Of a stretch of DNA of 64,000 bases, positions 27,503 through 36,059 are shown in pieces (the first letter of the stretch is position 1; each line of letters starts with the position of its first letter). Under the pieces are notes generated by a model. The model was given only the letters and a program-made list of their open reading frames with translations, was not told the origin of the DNA and searched no databases. The stretch comes from Flavobacterium plurextorum (GTDB lineage Bacteria; Bacteroidota; Bacteroidia; Flavobacteriales; Flavobacteriaceae): the NCBI RefSeq assembly GCF_002217395.1, contig NZ_MUHD01000016.1:251860-315859 (forward strand), in the 5' to 3' direction. Position numbers and translations under genes: made by a program.

Positions 27503-28681
27503 CTATTGAAAAAAAGTAACCAAATGAGCAATTAAAACTTCAGTTGCGACATTAATATCATTCATACTTGATTCAGTAATATTACTATCTATAACAGGAT
27601 CGTGCATCAATCTGTAATTATGCACCAACTTATTCCTATAGCCATAAAACACATCTGTAAGATTTAATTCTTCATGCTTAGTAGGGTCATTAAATTCTAA
27701 ATCATTGATATGGATATAGAATGCCAATAATAAACTTTTTAAATGGTCATCTAACACCTTAGGAGGGCGCGCATAAGTAGTTAGAAGTGCTGAAATTCTT
27801 TTCTTTTCAGAACTCTGCTCTCCTAAAACTTCTTTAATTTTTCGACCTGACATACTTTCAAGTTGTGAACAAACCTTATTCATTACCTCCACCTTTATAA
27901 CCTTGTCTATTAAAATTTCTATAACTTGGTAAAACATTATAAACCTTGTAACAGTTTCATTTTCTTTTTGAACAAGTTTTTTAAATAAGTGTCTTACAAA
28001 ATGTTCATCTATTAAATGAGCATTTGCTTTAGGTATTTTTAAGTGCTTTCTTTTTCTGTTTAATGTTTCTGTTTTCAAATAATTATCACCCAAAATTGGA
28101 GATAAATTTTTTTTTTCAATGGGATTTTCTTTAGTAAAAGAAGTAAATCCGTAAAGAAATAGATGAGATAAATAATTATCAATTGAGAAATTAGAGATCT
28201 GTGCTGTATACTGGTCACAAAGTACTAGTATAATTGTATCATCATCAAAAAAATCAACTATTTTTGGTGAAGAAGTTAAATCTACATCTTTAGTTTGAAT
28301 AGAATTATCTTGAGAAAATAGGTACTGAACTGCATAATGCGCATAAGTAAAATTATGTTTGTCCATTTCTAAAATATCTGGCTCAAATAATGCATCTAAT
28401 CTAAAAAAGTATCCCATTCGTCCATTATAATCCAAATTTTCATCGGAAAGTCGAAGCTCTACAATATCTTTCTGTGCATAAAAAGGATTCTTAAATAAAT
28501 AAACTGTCACTGAAAATCCTTCATATATAACTTGAGTTTCATGCTGCAGGACAAAATCTAATTTTAAATCTGCATAAGTCAAACTATCAAGCGAATACAC
28601 TAACTTGTTCTCATTTTCGATAGTCGTTACCAAAGAAAAGTTATGTAAATCACCAGTCGTTTTATCACGTAATACTAACAT
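27503..28681 (-). CDS. Large protein with C-terminal HEPN-like Rx4H motif
   Basis: A 392-residue soluble protein of unrecognised family. The C-terminal third is all-helical and contains 'FYGYRNKLVHNYRLM' with R349-x4-H354. This is the RNase signature of HEPN domains and sits on the expected helix. The N-terminal 200 residues are beta-rich and may form a sensor domain, the arrangement seen in ApeA-like defence proteins. The gene starts six bases after the DGLQR-domain gene, so the two form an operon. Inference: an abortive-infection or toxin RNase controlled by its partner. The assignment rests on the motif and context alone. Confidence 0.55.
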   Translation of the reverse strand: MLVLRDKTTGDLHNFSLVTTIENENKLVYSLDSLTYADLKLDFVLQHETQVIYEGFSVTVYLFKNPFYAQKDIVELRLSDENLDYNGRMGYFFRLDALFEPDILEMDKHNFTYAHYAVQYLFSQDNSIQTKDVDLTSSPKIVDFFDDDTIILVLCDQYTAQISNFSIDNYLSHLFLYGFTSFTKENPIEKKNLSPILGDNYLKTETLNRKRKHLKIPKANAHLIDEHFVRHLFKKLVQKENETVTRFIMFYQVIEILIDKVIKVEVMNKVCSQLESMSGRKIKEVLGEQSSEKKRISALLTTYARPPKVLDDHLKSLLLAFYIHINDLEFNDPTKHEELNLTDVFYGYRNKLVHNYRLMHDPVIDSNITESSMNDINVATEVLIAHLVTFFQ

Positions 28682-28687
28682 ATCAAA

Positions 28688-29887
28688 CTACTTATATTCT
28701 TTTTCTTTCCTTGTTCTATCAAAAGCATATTCAGTCGCTTTTTTAAAGTTTAAGTAACTATTGTTTTCTCTATCGAACAACCCCTTGAAAAAATATCTAA
28801 AATAGTATCGTTGATCATTACCAATCTTTTTTGATTTTTCTTTTATAATGTCAAGATGTTTGAGAAGCTGATAAATAACGTAATCCCAATCGTCTCCCTC
28901 AGCATTTATTTTTTCAAACAATTCCCTAACTATAATTAAATCCAGACCATTATCTTCCCTAAGACTACCCAAGCCAGCTCCAAATCCTGTAATTGCTTGA
29001 GACTTCTTAAATATATCAAGTATTGACTTTCCAAATGGATTGGCATTTAGTCTAAGTGAATCATCCACAATACTTTTATCATACGACCAACCATCAGTTT
29101 TAAACAGAAGCACTTCCAAAAATATCTTGTAAGTAATCAGGAAATCCTTAAAAATATCTTTATTATCATTTTCTTTATTTAAAACTTCTAAAGTATTTAT
29201 ATTATCCAATATAGTAGTCCTGTCAATTAGCGATTCGTCTTTTTCTAAGTAAGAATTGAAACCATCAAGAATAGTTTTAAAATTGTAATCATATATTGAG
29301 TCGGAAATAAATGTATCTTCTTTGTCAGTGGTCAATTTTATCCCTTCAATTCCTACCCTAGAATAATCAAAATAAAGAATCTCCATTAAATGTCTGGTAG
29401 ACATTGTTGTTTGCCCTGTATTTAATGTGATCATTCGGTATAATAACCCAACTCTACTTAATCCCAAATAAACTTCTGCCCTAATAGTGTGACTATAAAG
29501 TTTTTCAAGCTCTACCGTTCTATTATTCTTTTTTAGATCATCCTCTAACTCTAGCAACACAAATGTTCTTTGCAACCCATCAATAATCATAATATCATTT
29601 GATTCAGTAGCTTTCTTTATAATTTCACCCGTATCTTCATAGTTCCTTTCATTTTGTAATTCTGCCCTATCATAATTACTGACAGCTAAAACTATTGACG
29701 GCATAAGGCAATTTCTTTGTAAATCAGCTTTTAAAATTTCTTTAATTTTTGATTTAATAACCTTTCTGCGTTGATATTCATTATTATCTATAATTTTTCT
29801 AGCAAAAGATAAATAATCACCAATTTTTATTTCTATTAATGCATTAAGGGCATCTATTCGTTCATCAAGCAAAATCGATTTTACCAT
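28688..29887 (-). CDS. DGLQR (ParB/DGQHR/DUF262-like) domain protein
   Basis: A 399-residue soluble protein. Around residue 100, 'NDIMIIDGLQRTFVLLELED' has the D-G-x-Q-R core at 103-107 shared by the DGQHR (DndB-like) and DUF262 (GmrS-like) ParB-fold families. 'RMITLNTGQTTMSTRHLMEILY' at 151-172 resembles the 'iNtgqt..s' segment of the same proteins. The C-terminal half is helical and unrecognised. It is the first gene of a two-gene unit with the HEPN-like protein. Possible roles are NTP- or DNA-sensing in defence, or regulation of the partner RNase. No Dnd or restriction genes are nearby. Confidence 0.5.
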   Translation of the reverse strand: MVKSILLDERIDALNALIEIKIGDYLSFARKIIDNNEYQRRKVIKSKIKEILKADLQRNCLMPSIVLAVSNYDRAELQNERNYEDTGEIIKKATESNDIMIIDGLQRTFVLLELEDDLKKNNRTVELEKLYSHTIRAEVYLGLSRVGLLYRMITLNTGQTTMSTRHLMEILYFDYSRVGIEGIKLTTDKEDTFISDSIYDYNFKTILDGFNSYLEKDESLIDRTTILDNINTLEVLNKENDNKDIFKDFLITYKIFLEVLLFKTDGWSYDKSIVDDSLRLNANPFGKSILDIFKKSQAITGFGAGLGSLREDNGLDLIIVRELFEKINAEGDDWDYVIYQLLKHLDIIKEKSKKIGNDQRYYFRYFFKGLFDRENNSYLNFKKATEYAFDRTRKEKEYK

Positions 29888-30002
29888 GAGTTTTGATATA
29901 TTTAGTAAGTAGTAGTGTTTTAATTTATTTAGTAATGCTAATGTATGATTATTGTTTAAAACTCACAACCACTAAGAAAAATGAATGACAACATACTCGA
30001 TA

Positions 30003-30028
30003 GCGCGGATTTGTAATCCGTGCCCGCG
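30003..30028. repeat. REP-like palindrome, copy 1
   Basis: CGCGGATTTGTAATCCGTG folds into an 8-bp stem (one G-U) with a TGT loop and is followed by CCCGCGAAGTATAATTTTG. A degenerate copy lies at 31938-31980. Such GGATTnnnAATCC palindromes accompany REP-associated transposases in Bacteroidota, but none is present in the window. Confidence 0.5.
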
Positions 30029-30064
30029 AAGTATAATTTTGAAATAGGCTAAATTAAATATAAC

Positions 30065-30211
30065 CTAAACTATTTGCCAGATTAGTAAAACGGTAATAAA
30101 GGAAACTATAGCAAACACAATTAAGTTAATGGCTCTATCTTTACTTCGTATAGATTTATTTGATAAATATTGTTTCGTAATCTCTTTATTTCTAGTGTTT
30201 TTTGTTTTCAT
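30065..30211 (-). CDS. Small single-span membrane protein (48 aa)
   Basis: An ATG-initiated ORF of 48 codons. It has a basic, polar N-terminus (MKTKNTRNKEITKQYLSNK...) and one clear C-terminal transmembrane helix ('INLIVFAIVSFITVLLIW', about 28-45). This charge and hydrophobicity pattern is unlikely by chance in AT-rich DNA. It lies 177 bases upstream of the DGLQR gene on the same strand. It may be an independent small membrane protein or a lost element's remnant. No homologue was recognised. Confidence 0.45.
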   Translation of the reverse strand: MKTKNTRNKEITKQYLSNKSIRSKDRAINLIVFAIVSFITVLLIWQIV

Positions 30212-30499
30212 ATTTCTTTAAAATTGATAATGTTTGGGGTTATAATTCTATTATTACAGCTGTAATGAAAATTATATAGCTTTCAAAATTGATGTAATCC
30301 TATATATTTATGCAAAACAGTTGATTTATTTTTGATAAACAAAAACAAATTGCATGCCAATAAAACTCAAGAAACATCAAACAATTAATTATCAATCAAA
30401 TACAAAACAAAAACTATCATGCCATTTATAAATCCTATCAAAATGATATGATCAGCCTTCCAAAATGAGAGACATAATTGACCTTTGACTATGGAAATA

Positions 30500-30530
30500 G
30501 AGAAAAAATGATGACAAGACTCGAAAACTG
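30500..30530 (+). pseudogene. Relic of an XRE-type gene 3' end
   Basis: 'AAATGATGACAAGACTCGAAAA' and its flanks correspond closely to 27238-27263, the codons for the C-terminal EMMARLEK of the XRE-like gene. Dispersed repeat copy C follows directly, as copy B follows the intact gene. Everything upstream is decayed. The match is short. Confidence 0.35.
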
Positions 30531-30598
30531 ATCAAGATTATGAGTTCTAAATCTGGAGACATTCATACAGCTTTCTATAAGAACTCTTGGCGCAGCTG
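30528..30598. repeat. Dispersed intergenic repeat, copy C
   Basis: It starts CTGATCAAGATTATGAG, as copy B does, and continues 'GGAGACATTCATACAGCTTTC...AAGAACTCTTGG', matching copy A. It is the most complete of the three copies. Confidence 0.6.
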
Positions 30599-30679
30599 CT
30601 GTTCGGAACTGATTATTTTTTATTAAAGATAAAAGTCAGCATGATCATTAAAAAAAGTATACTATAACACTTTAAATGT

Positions 30680-31792
30680 CTAATTAATTAGTAACTCGGC
30701 TATTTTATTGTTGAACGCAGCACCTTTGTCACAATTTGTAAAAAAAATGTACCCATTTTGATTGGCTCTGTTAATCTTAAAGCCCGACTGGAAGTCGCCA
30801 TTGTTACCTCCATGCTCATATATGGTTCCAAACGAAACTGGTCGAATTGCTATTCCTAAACCCCAGCCAGTATCGCCATTAACGAGGTAATGTGGTGATT
30901 TTTTATCTAAAGCAACTTGTTCATTAAACATTTCATTCACAAGAGATTTAGAGATGCCCTTACCTTTCATCAAACCAATCAGAAAAGCTGAAAAATCCAG
31001 CGCTTCCGTATGCAGTCCGCCAGCAGCATCGAACCAAGTAGAATCTTGCTCGGGAAAAGAAGTGGGCCAACTCTTTTTAGAGACCATGCCATTTACATGT
31101 CCCGTAATTTTATGATTACTTATGTAATTGTTACCACTAAACCATGCGTGCTTCATATGCAATGGTACAGCAACCTCTTTTTGAAAGAGCGGATCCAATG
31201 TCTGTATTGATAATCCGTTTAAATGAGCAATCACTAGAGACAAGTAACGGTAACCTTCGCCAGAATAAGCAAATTCTGTTCCGGGAGTAAACTTAAGATA
31301 CAATTCACCGTATTTATAAAGGTTTTCGTCGCGCTTATCAAAATACCGCCAGTTAGGAAATCCAGTGGTATGCGATAAAACCATCCGAGCGGTGATCAAT
31401 TTGTAACGTTCGTCTTTTTCAATGTCTTTATAGGGTAAATAACGATATAATGGCGTATCTAAATCTAAAAGCTTTTTATCAACCATTCTAAGTACAAAAT
31501 AAGCAAACACAGTTTTAGACATGGATGCTGCTTCAAAAATCGACTGATCATTAACTTTCAATTTGGTTTCTAGACTGGTTACACCTAAAGATCTGTGATA
31601 AACGACTTTGCCGTTATTGATAAGTGCAAACGACAAACCCGGCATAGCGAGAGAATCCATTTGTTTCTTGATATACTTATCCAAGTCTTCTGAATTCAGC
31701 TTTTTTCCACTTAACGTTTGCAATTGCGAATAACTACTATTGCTTAACAGCAATAATAGTAATACTATTATGGCGGGTATTTTCTTGACCAT
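30680..31792 (-). CDS. Serine beta-lactamase-like hydrolase (class C / PBP fold)
   Basis: An exported serine hydrolase of 370 residues. I place the start at 31792 because MVKKIPAIIVLLLLLLSNSSYSQ is a clean signal peptide, and the longer frame adds 27 unrelated residues. Motifs are S-x-x-K in 'AASMSKTVFAYF', Y-S-G in 'FAYSGEGYRYLSLVI', and the third box 'YEHGGNNGDFQSG'. These proteins act as esterases, D-aminopeptidases or PBPs, and true beta-lactamase activity cannot be assumed. It appears monocistronic. Confidence 0.87.
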   Translation of the reverse strand: MVKKIPAIIVLLLLLLSNSSYSQLQTLSGKKLNSEDLDKYIKKQMDSLAMPGLSFALINNGKVVYHRSLGVTSLETKLKVNDQSIFEAASMSKTVFAYFVLRMVDKKLLDLDTPLYRYLPYKDIEKDERYKLITARMVLSHTTGFPNWRYFDKRDENLYKYGELYLKFTPGTEFAYSGEGYRYLSLVIAHLNGLSIQTLDPLFQKEVAVPLHMKHAWFSGNNYISNHKITGHVNGMVSKKSWPTSFPEQDSTWFDAAGGLHTEALDFSAFLIGLMKGKGISKSLVNEMFNEQVALDKKSPHYLVNGDTGWGLGIAIRPVSFGTIYEHGGNNGDFQSGFKINRANQNGYIFFTNCDKGAAFNNKIAELLIN

Positions 31793-31937
31793 TTTGATTA
31801 TTATTTTAGTGAAGTCTGAAATAATCCAGCATTTTGAATCATTCTCTAACCATTGGTCGTGAAGATGTTGCAAATGTTACATGCTATAAAAAAGGCTATT
31901 CCTATTTACATTTTTTTTTCGCAGCATGTAAACAACT

Positions 31938-31980
31938 CGATCTTTCGGATTTATAATCTTTGCCATCAAAGTATATCTTG
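31938..31980. repeat. REP-like palindrome, degenerate copy 2
   Basis: 'CGGATTTATAATCTTTGCC' followed by 'AAGTATATCTTG' aligns with 30007-30040 ('CGGATTTGTAATCCGTGCC...AAGTATAATTTTG'). Stem pairing is partly lost. The surrounding 31793-32108 holds no supported gene. Confidence 0.45.
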
Positions 31981-32108
31981 ACGGATTTAAAAAAGTAGAC
32001 TCAGTTTTTATTAGTGTTAGGAAAGAGCACAGAAAGAATTTACGAGCGATCAGAAAATAAATAAGTCTCAAAAGAGATTTAAATCGGAATCTCTTTTACT
32101 TTTGCCAA

Positions 32109-32804
32109 ATGTTAGAAATTCTTTACCAAGACCAGTATATTATTGCCATTAATAAACCAAGCGGGTTGTTGGTTCACAAATCATTTTATGCGCGCGATGC
32201 AAAAGTGTATGCCATTCAGGAACTGAGAAATCAAATAGGGCAACACGTTTATCCTATTCATCGATTAGACCGCAAAACATCTGGTGTTTTGTTATTTGCG
32301 CTGGACACAGCTGTTTTGAAAATTATGAATGATCGTTTTGCGACACGTGAAGTCGAAAAAAAATATTTAGCCATTTTACGTGGCTGGTCACCCCAAGAAC
32401 AAACGATTGATTATGATTTAACAAATGATGATAACATTACACAAAATGCAATAACCTACTTTCATCGTTTGCAAAATGCGGAAATTGAGCTTAAACTTAA
32501 CAATAAACCCACGTCTCGATATTGTTTGGTAGAAGCGATTCCTGAAACTGGGCGTATGCATCAGTTACGAAAACATTTTAAGCATATTTTTCATCCCATT
32601 TTAGGAAGCCGTCCGCATGGTTGCAACAAACAAAATAAACTATGGCTGGAGAATTTTGAACTGAAAGGAATGATGCTTCATGCACATCAGTTAATTTTTA
32701 ATCATCCCATAAACAATCAACAACTAATACTGAATGCAAAGGTTAATGAAGAATTTAGCAAAGTTGGTACTATTCTTCGTCTGGATTTGAGTAAGTATCA
32801 ATAG
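32109..32804 (+). CDS. truC: RluA-family pseudouridine synthase, TruC type
   Basis: It isomerises a uridine in RNA, probably U65 of tRNAs. The 231 residues begin with the family block 'LEILYQDQYIIAINKPSGLLVHKS'. The catalytic Asp lies in 'IHRLDRKTSGVLLFAL' (near residue 57), and 'PETGRMHQLRKHFKHIFHPILG' is the RNA-binding block. It lacks an S4 domain, which separates it from RluC/RluD. It is convergent with a lipoprotein gene and has no partner. Confidence 0.92.
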   Translation: MLEILYQDQYIIAINKPSGLLVHKSFYARDAKVYAIQELRNQIGQHVYPIHRLDRKTSGVLLFALDTAVLKIMNDRFATREVEKKYLAILRGWSPQEQTIDYDLTNDDNITQNAITYFHRLQNAEIELKLNNKPTSRYCLVEAIPETGRMHQLRKHFKHIFHPILGSRPHGCNKQNKLWLENFELKGMMLHAHQLIFNHPINNQQLILNAKVNEEFSKVGTILRLDLSKYQ

Positions 32805-32877
32805 AATAGCTCTAAATCGATATTCATCTTTATTTTCTGCTGGTATTCTAGAAATGTTAAGAGAGTCTGAATTGATC

Positions 32878-32913
32878 AAAAAAAAAGCCGTCTAAAAATT
32901 AATTTAGACGACT
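32878..32913 (-). terminator. Terminator of the small lipoprotein gene (minus strand)
   Basis: An 8-bp stem (32889-32896 with 32903-32910) is followed, read on the minus strand, by a nine-T run. It lies past the 3' end of the gene at 32995. Confidence 0.65.
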
Positions 32914-32994
32914 TAACTAAATACAATTAACTACCTGAATAGTTAAAATGATATATTAAGTTTGAAATAATTTACTACAAGTTATTTTTTATTA

Positions 32995-33510
32995 TTATTT
33001 CAAAGGATACGGTTTGTGTACTACACGTACAATAACCATATTTTGTGGTTGTACCGGAACCCCGTTAACTTGCTCAGGAAGAGATTGTGTATATTCATTA
33101 ATTCCACTATCAAGTCTTGTCATTGTTGCCAATGCAGTACTGCCATTAGGAAAAGTTAATATACGAATACCATCTTTTAACTCAAAAGATCCTTGTGCTC
33201 TTGGCGTTCCTTCGGGATCACTTACATTTCTAAATTCAAATGTACCTGAATTGGTTTCGCCCGCTGTTAATCTCCAGGTTGAAACGCTAACTGTGCTAGG
33301 ATAATCTGCAATTTTGTTTTCTATTCCTCCATTTACAAAAACTTCAGTGGTTTGCCATCTTGTAGAAGTTATTATTTGACCAGGAGTTTGTACAGGTGTT
33401 ACAACTTGAGCGTCATCATCCGAGCTGCAAGAGACACACATAAATAGAATGCTCGCACAGATAGATGCATAAGCATAATTTCTTTTTTTGAAATTCATCA
33501 TTTTTTTCAT
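32995..33510 (-). CDS. Hypothetical lipoprotein (possibly DUF4822-like)
   Basis: A 171-residue lipoprotein. From the start MKKMMNFKKRN the signal peptide ends in the lipobox 'MCVSC', followed by an SSDDD sorting segment typical of Bacteroidota surface or periplasmic lipoproteins. The mature domain 'TRWQTTEVFVNGGIENKIADYP...STWRL...GTFEF' resembles DUF4822/lipocalin-like strands. The assignment is tentative. It is transcribed alone. Confidence 0.6.
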   Translation of the reverse strand: MKKMMNFKKRNYAYASICASILFMCVSCSSDDDAQVVTPVQTPGQIITSTRWQTTEVFVNGGIENKIADYPSTVSVSTWRLTAGETNSGTFEFRNVSDPEGTPRAQGSFELKDGIRILTFPNGSTALATMTRLDSGINEYTQSLPEQVNGVPVQPQNMVIVRVVHKPYPLK

Positions 33511-33620
33511 AAGTATTAATTTTAGCATACAAGAATAAAAAAAAGAATATCCATAAAAAGTCATAAAAATGCCATTTTAAGGTACTCTTAGATTGTGTCA
33601 GTTCTAAAAATTAAAAAGCA

Positions 33621-33655
33621 AAAAAAATCCCACTTCTAAATAAATGGGATTTTTT
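33621..33655 (-). terminator. Terminator after the DUF1826 gene
   Basis: AAAAATCCCA and TGGGATTTTT form a stem around 'CTTCTAAATAAA' between two minus-strand genes. T-runs exist on both strands, so it can serve the gene ending at 33705. Confidence 0.65.
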
Positions 33656-33704
33656 ACAGGACTATATATTGATCATCAAATTATTGCATTGTCGAACAAT
33701 TTCC

Positions 33705-34403
33705 TCAACAAATCAACAATAACCGATATTCTCCATCATTTTCTATTGGTGCTCTATGAATACAAGGTAATACTTCTTGTTTTGGATGATCTACAGCCAG
33801 ACGCCAAAGATGTCCTAATCCTAAATTAATAGGTTCTGCATTGGGATGTAATTGATAATGTAAATCAAAATAATTTTCTTTTAGAAAGTCTTCGAATTCT
33901 TCCTCTGGTCCATCATGCAGTTCTTTTAGCTTGGCTCGAATTTCTGGAATTAGAATTTTTTGCTCTGCTTTCGAATTGGAAACAATATCACTTGCTGCGC
34001 CGAAATAAGTACATAAAAAAGTATCTGTTGCAATGGGCGAACGATCAACGTGAAACGAATACACATCTGTAGATATGAAATCAAATTCGTCATCACGTTC
34101 GTAACACTTTAGCAAATTAAGCGAAGGCGAAGCTCCAAAATCAGCTAACAATTTGAGATCATTTAAGATTATTTCTCTTGCTGTATTTCCCTTTTCTGAG
34201 AGTTGGAGAGCTATTAGATCTTCGGGAAAAACTTCGGTTATATTTTCTTTTAAAGACAACTTGGTTACAATCTCATTAAAATCACCATCTAAATTTCTGT
34301 ACCAGCATAACGCATTCATTTCTCCTTTGAAATTGGTATGTACAAGATCAGAGAAACTAGCTGCTACTCCAATTTGGCTGTTATCAGAAAATATATTGCT
34401 CAT
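33705..34403 (-). CDS. DUF1826 family protein
   Basis: A 232-residue soluble protein from the start MSNIFSDNSQIG. The longer frame to 34508 adds 35 hydrophobic, low-complexity residues and is rejected. 'VYSFHVDRSPIATDTFLCTYFGAASDIV' and the C-terminal 'CIHRAPIENDGEYRLLLIC' correspond to the DUF1826 His/Asp blocks, a double-stranded beta-helix-like family sometimes linked to zinc homeostasis. No Zur or COG0523 partner is present here. Its function is unknown. Confidence 0.7.
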   Translation of the reverse strand: MSNIFSDNSQIGVAASFSDLVHTNFKGEMNALCWYRNLDGDFNEIVTKLSLKENITEVFPEDLIALQLSEKGNTAREIILNDLKLLADFGASPSLNLLKCYERDDEFDFISTDVYSFHVDRSPIATDTFLCTYFGAASDIVSNSKAEQKILIPEIRAKLKELHDGPEEEFEDFLKENYFDLHYQLHPNAEPINLGLGHLWRLAVDHPKQEVLPCIHRAPIENDGEYRLLLIC

Positions 34404-34634
34404 GGTATAATATGATGTAATAACGCATTGACTGTAATTATTTTTAAACACATAGAAAAATAGACTCTGCCTTCTCAAAAAAAAAAAAAGCATTTCACTT
34501 ATTTGCAAAACATATCACCTATATGTGTTAGATACGAGTTTGTTTTAATTTTCTTTTTTTAGAAAAGAAATAACTATGTTTTTATGTGTTTAAATAATAT
34601 TGCTATACATTATAATAATGCAGTAAAAGCTGCT

Positions 34635-36059
34635 TTATTTTTTTGTTTTAAAAACTTTGTAGAATACAAAAAGAATACCCAGCCAAATAGGAATTAATTC
34701 TACAGACAATTTCATATTTGTCATCCACATGATGGATAAAATTCCCAATAAAAACACGAAACAGATGTAATTACTTACTGGATAAAATATTGACGGAAAC
34801 TTAGTTTTTGTGTTCTCCTTGTCTTTCGCAAGTCTAAATTGCAAATGCGTATACGAAATCATAACCCAGTTAATAACTAAGCAAGAAACCACTAAAGACA
34901 TTAAAATACTAAAAGCTTCTTCTGGAATTACTTTATTTATTAAAATACAGATTGCAGCAAAGCATGAAGAAATTAAAATGGCATTAACTGGAACCGATTG
35001 TTTGTTTAGCTTCTTTAAAAATTTAGGTGCACTGCCCTGATCAGCTAAACCAAATAACATTCTTGAATTACTGTATACACTGCTGTTATATACTGATAAA
35101 GCGGCGGTTAATACAATTAAATTAAGCACATTGGCTATAAGTTTTGTAAAATATATTTTATTTCCAAGCAGCTCAAATTCCATTCCGTTTAAGTTTTGAA
35201 AAACCATTACAAACGGACTGCTGTCTGTAGTAATTTGTCTCCACGGTGACAAAGCAAATAAAATAACCAATGCACCAACATAAAATATCAGGATTCTATA
35301 AATAACTTGATTGGTAGCTTTTGGAATGTTTTTTTCTGGATTTTCGGCTTCAGCAGCGGTAATTCCAATTAGTTCTAAACCTCCAAAAGAGAACATAATT
35401 AAAGCCATTGCAGCTAATAAACCTTGAAAACTCCCATCAGTATTTTTTTCAAAGAAACCTTTTGGAAAAAAGCCGCCATCGTTATATAGATTATGAATTG
35501 AAGCGTTTTCTCCTCCTGTACCGCTTATAAGCAAGTAAGTACCAAAAAGAATCATTGCAATAATTGCGACAACTTTTATGATTGAAAACCAAAACTCCGT
35601 TTCTCCGTAAACTTTTACAGAAGCAAAATTCAAAGCATTAATAACCAAGAAGAAAAATAAACTGGATGCCCACAGCGGAATTTCGGGCCACCAAAACTGC
35701 ACATAAACACCAATAGCTGTAAGTTCAGCCATGCTGACTAAAATATACAAAATCCAATAATTCCAACCTGATGCAAAACCCGCAAAAGAACCACAATACT
35801 TATAAGCAAAGTGACTGAAACTTCCTGATACAGGCTCTTCAACAACCATTTCACCAAGTTGTCTCATAATAAAAAAAGCGATAATTCCAGCAACAGCATA
35901 TCCTAAAATAACAGATGGACCTGCTAATACGGCCGCTGGACCAATACCTAGAAAAAGACCTGTTCCTATTGATCCGCCTAAGGCAATTAATTGAATGTGG
36001 CGATTAGTCAGCCCGCGTTTAAGCTGATTGTCTTGTACGTCTTCATGTTGTTTTTTCAC
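34635..36059 (-). CDS. APC-family amino acid permease
   Basis: An inner-membrane amino acid:proton symporter of the AAT branch (AroP/CycA/PheP-like). It has 474 residues and 12 hydrophobic segments. The opening 'LKRGLTNRHIQLIALGGSIGTGLFLGIG' and 'SFSHFAYKYCGSFAGFASGWNYWILYI' are strongly diagnostic. 'FGGLELIGITAAEAENPEKNIPKA' is the helix 6-7 block. The substrate could be aromatic amino acids, alanine/glycine/serine or proline. It is monocistronic. Confidence 0.92.
   Translation of the reverse strand: MKKQHEDVQDNQLKRGLTNRHIQLIALGGSIGTGLFLGIGPAAVLAGPSVILGYAVAGIIAFFIMRQLGEMVVEEPVSGSFSHFAYKYCGSFAGFASGWNYWILYILVSMAELTAIGVYVQFWWPEIPLWASSLFFFLVINALNFASVKVYGETEFWFSIIKVVAIIAMILFGTYLLISGTGGENASIHNLYNDGGFFPKGFFEKNTDGSFQGLLAAMALIMFSFGGLELIGITAAEAENPEKNIPKATNQVIYRILIFYVGALVILFALSPWRQITTDSSPFVMVFQNLNGMEFELLGNKIYFTKLIANVLNLIVLTAALSVYNSSVYSNSRMLFGLADQGSAPKFLKKLNKQSVPVNAILISSCFAAICILINKVIPEEAFSILMSLVVSCLVINWVMISYTHLQFRLAKDKENTKTKFPSIFYPVSNYICFVFLLGILSIMWMTNMKLSVELIPIWLGILFVFYKVFKTKK

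Larger units (their letters stand above)
29888..30679. other. Accessory intergenic region with relics
   Basis: Between the cassette and the beta-lactamase-like gene lie a REP-like hairpin (30003-30028), a 48-codon membrane ORF (30065-30211), a relic of an XRE-gene 3' end (30500-30530) and dispersed repeat copy C (30528-30598). The remaining DNA is very AT-rich and shows no gene. Confidence 0.6.

Noticed and set aside
31877-32071. A 64-codon minus-strand frame
   Set aside because: It spans the degenerate REP-like sequence, is hydrophobic without organisation and has no leader or partner.
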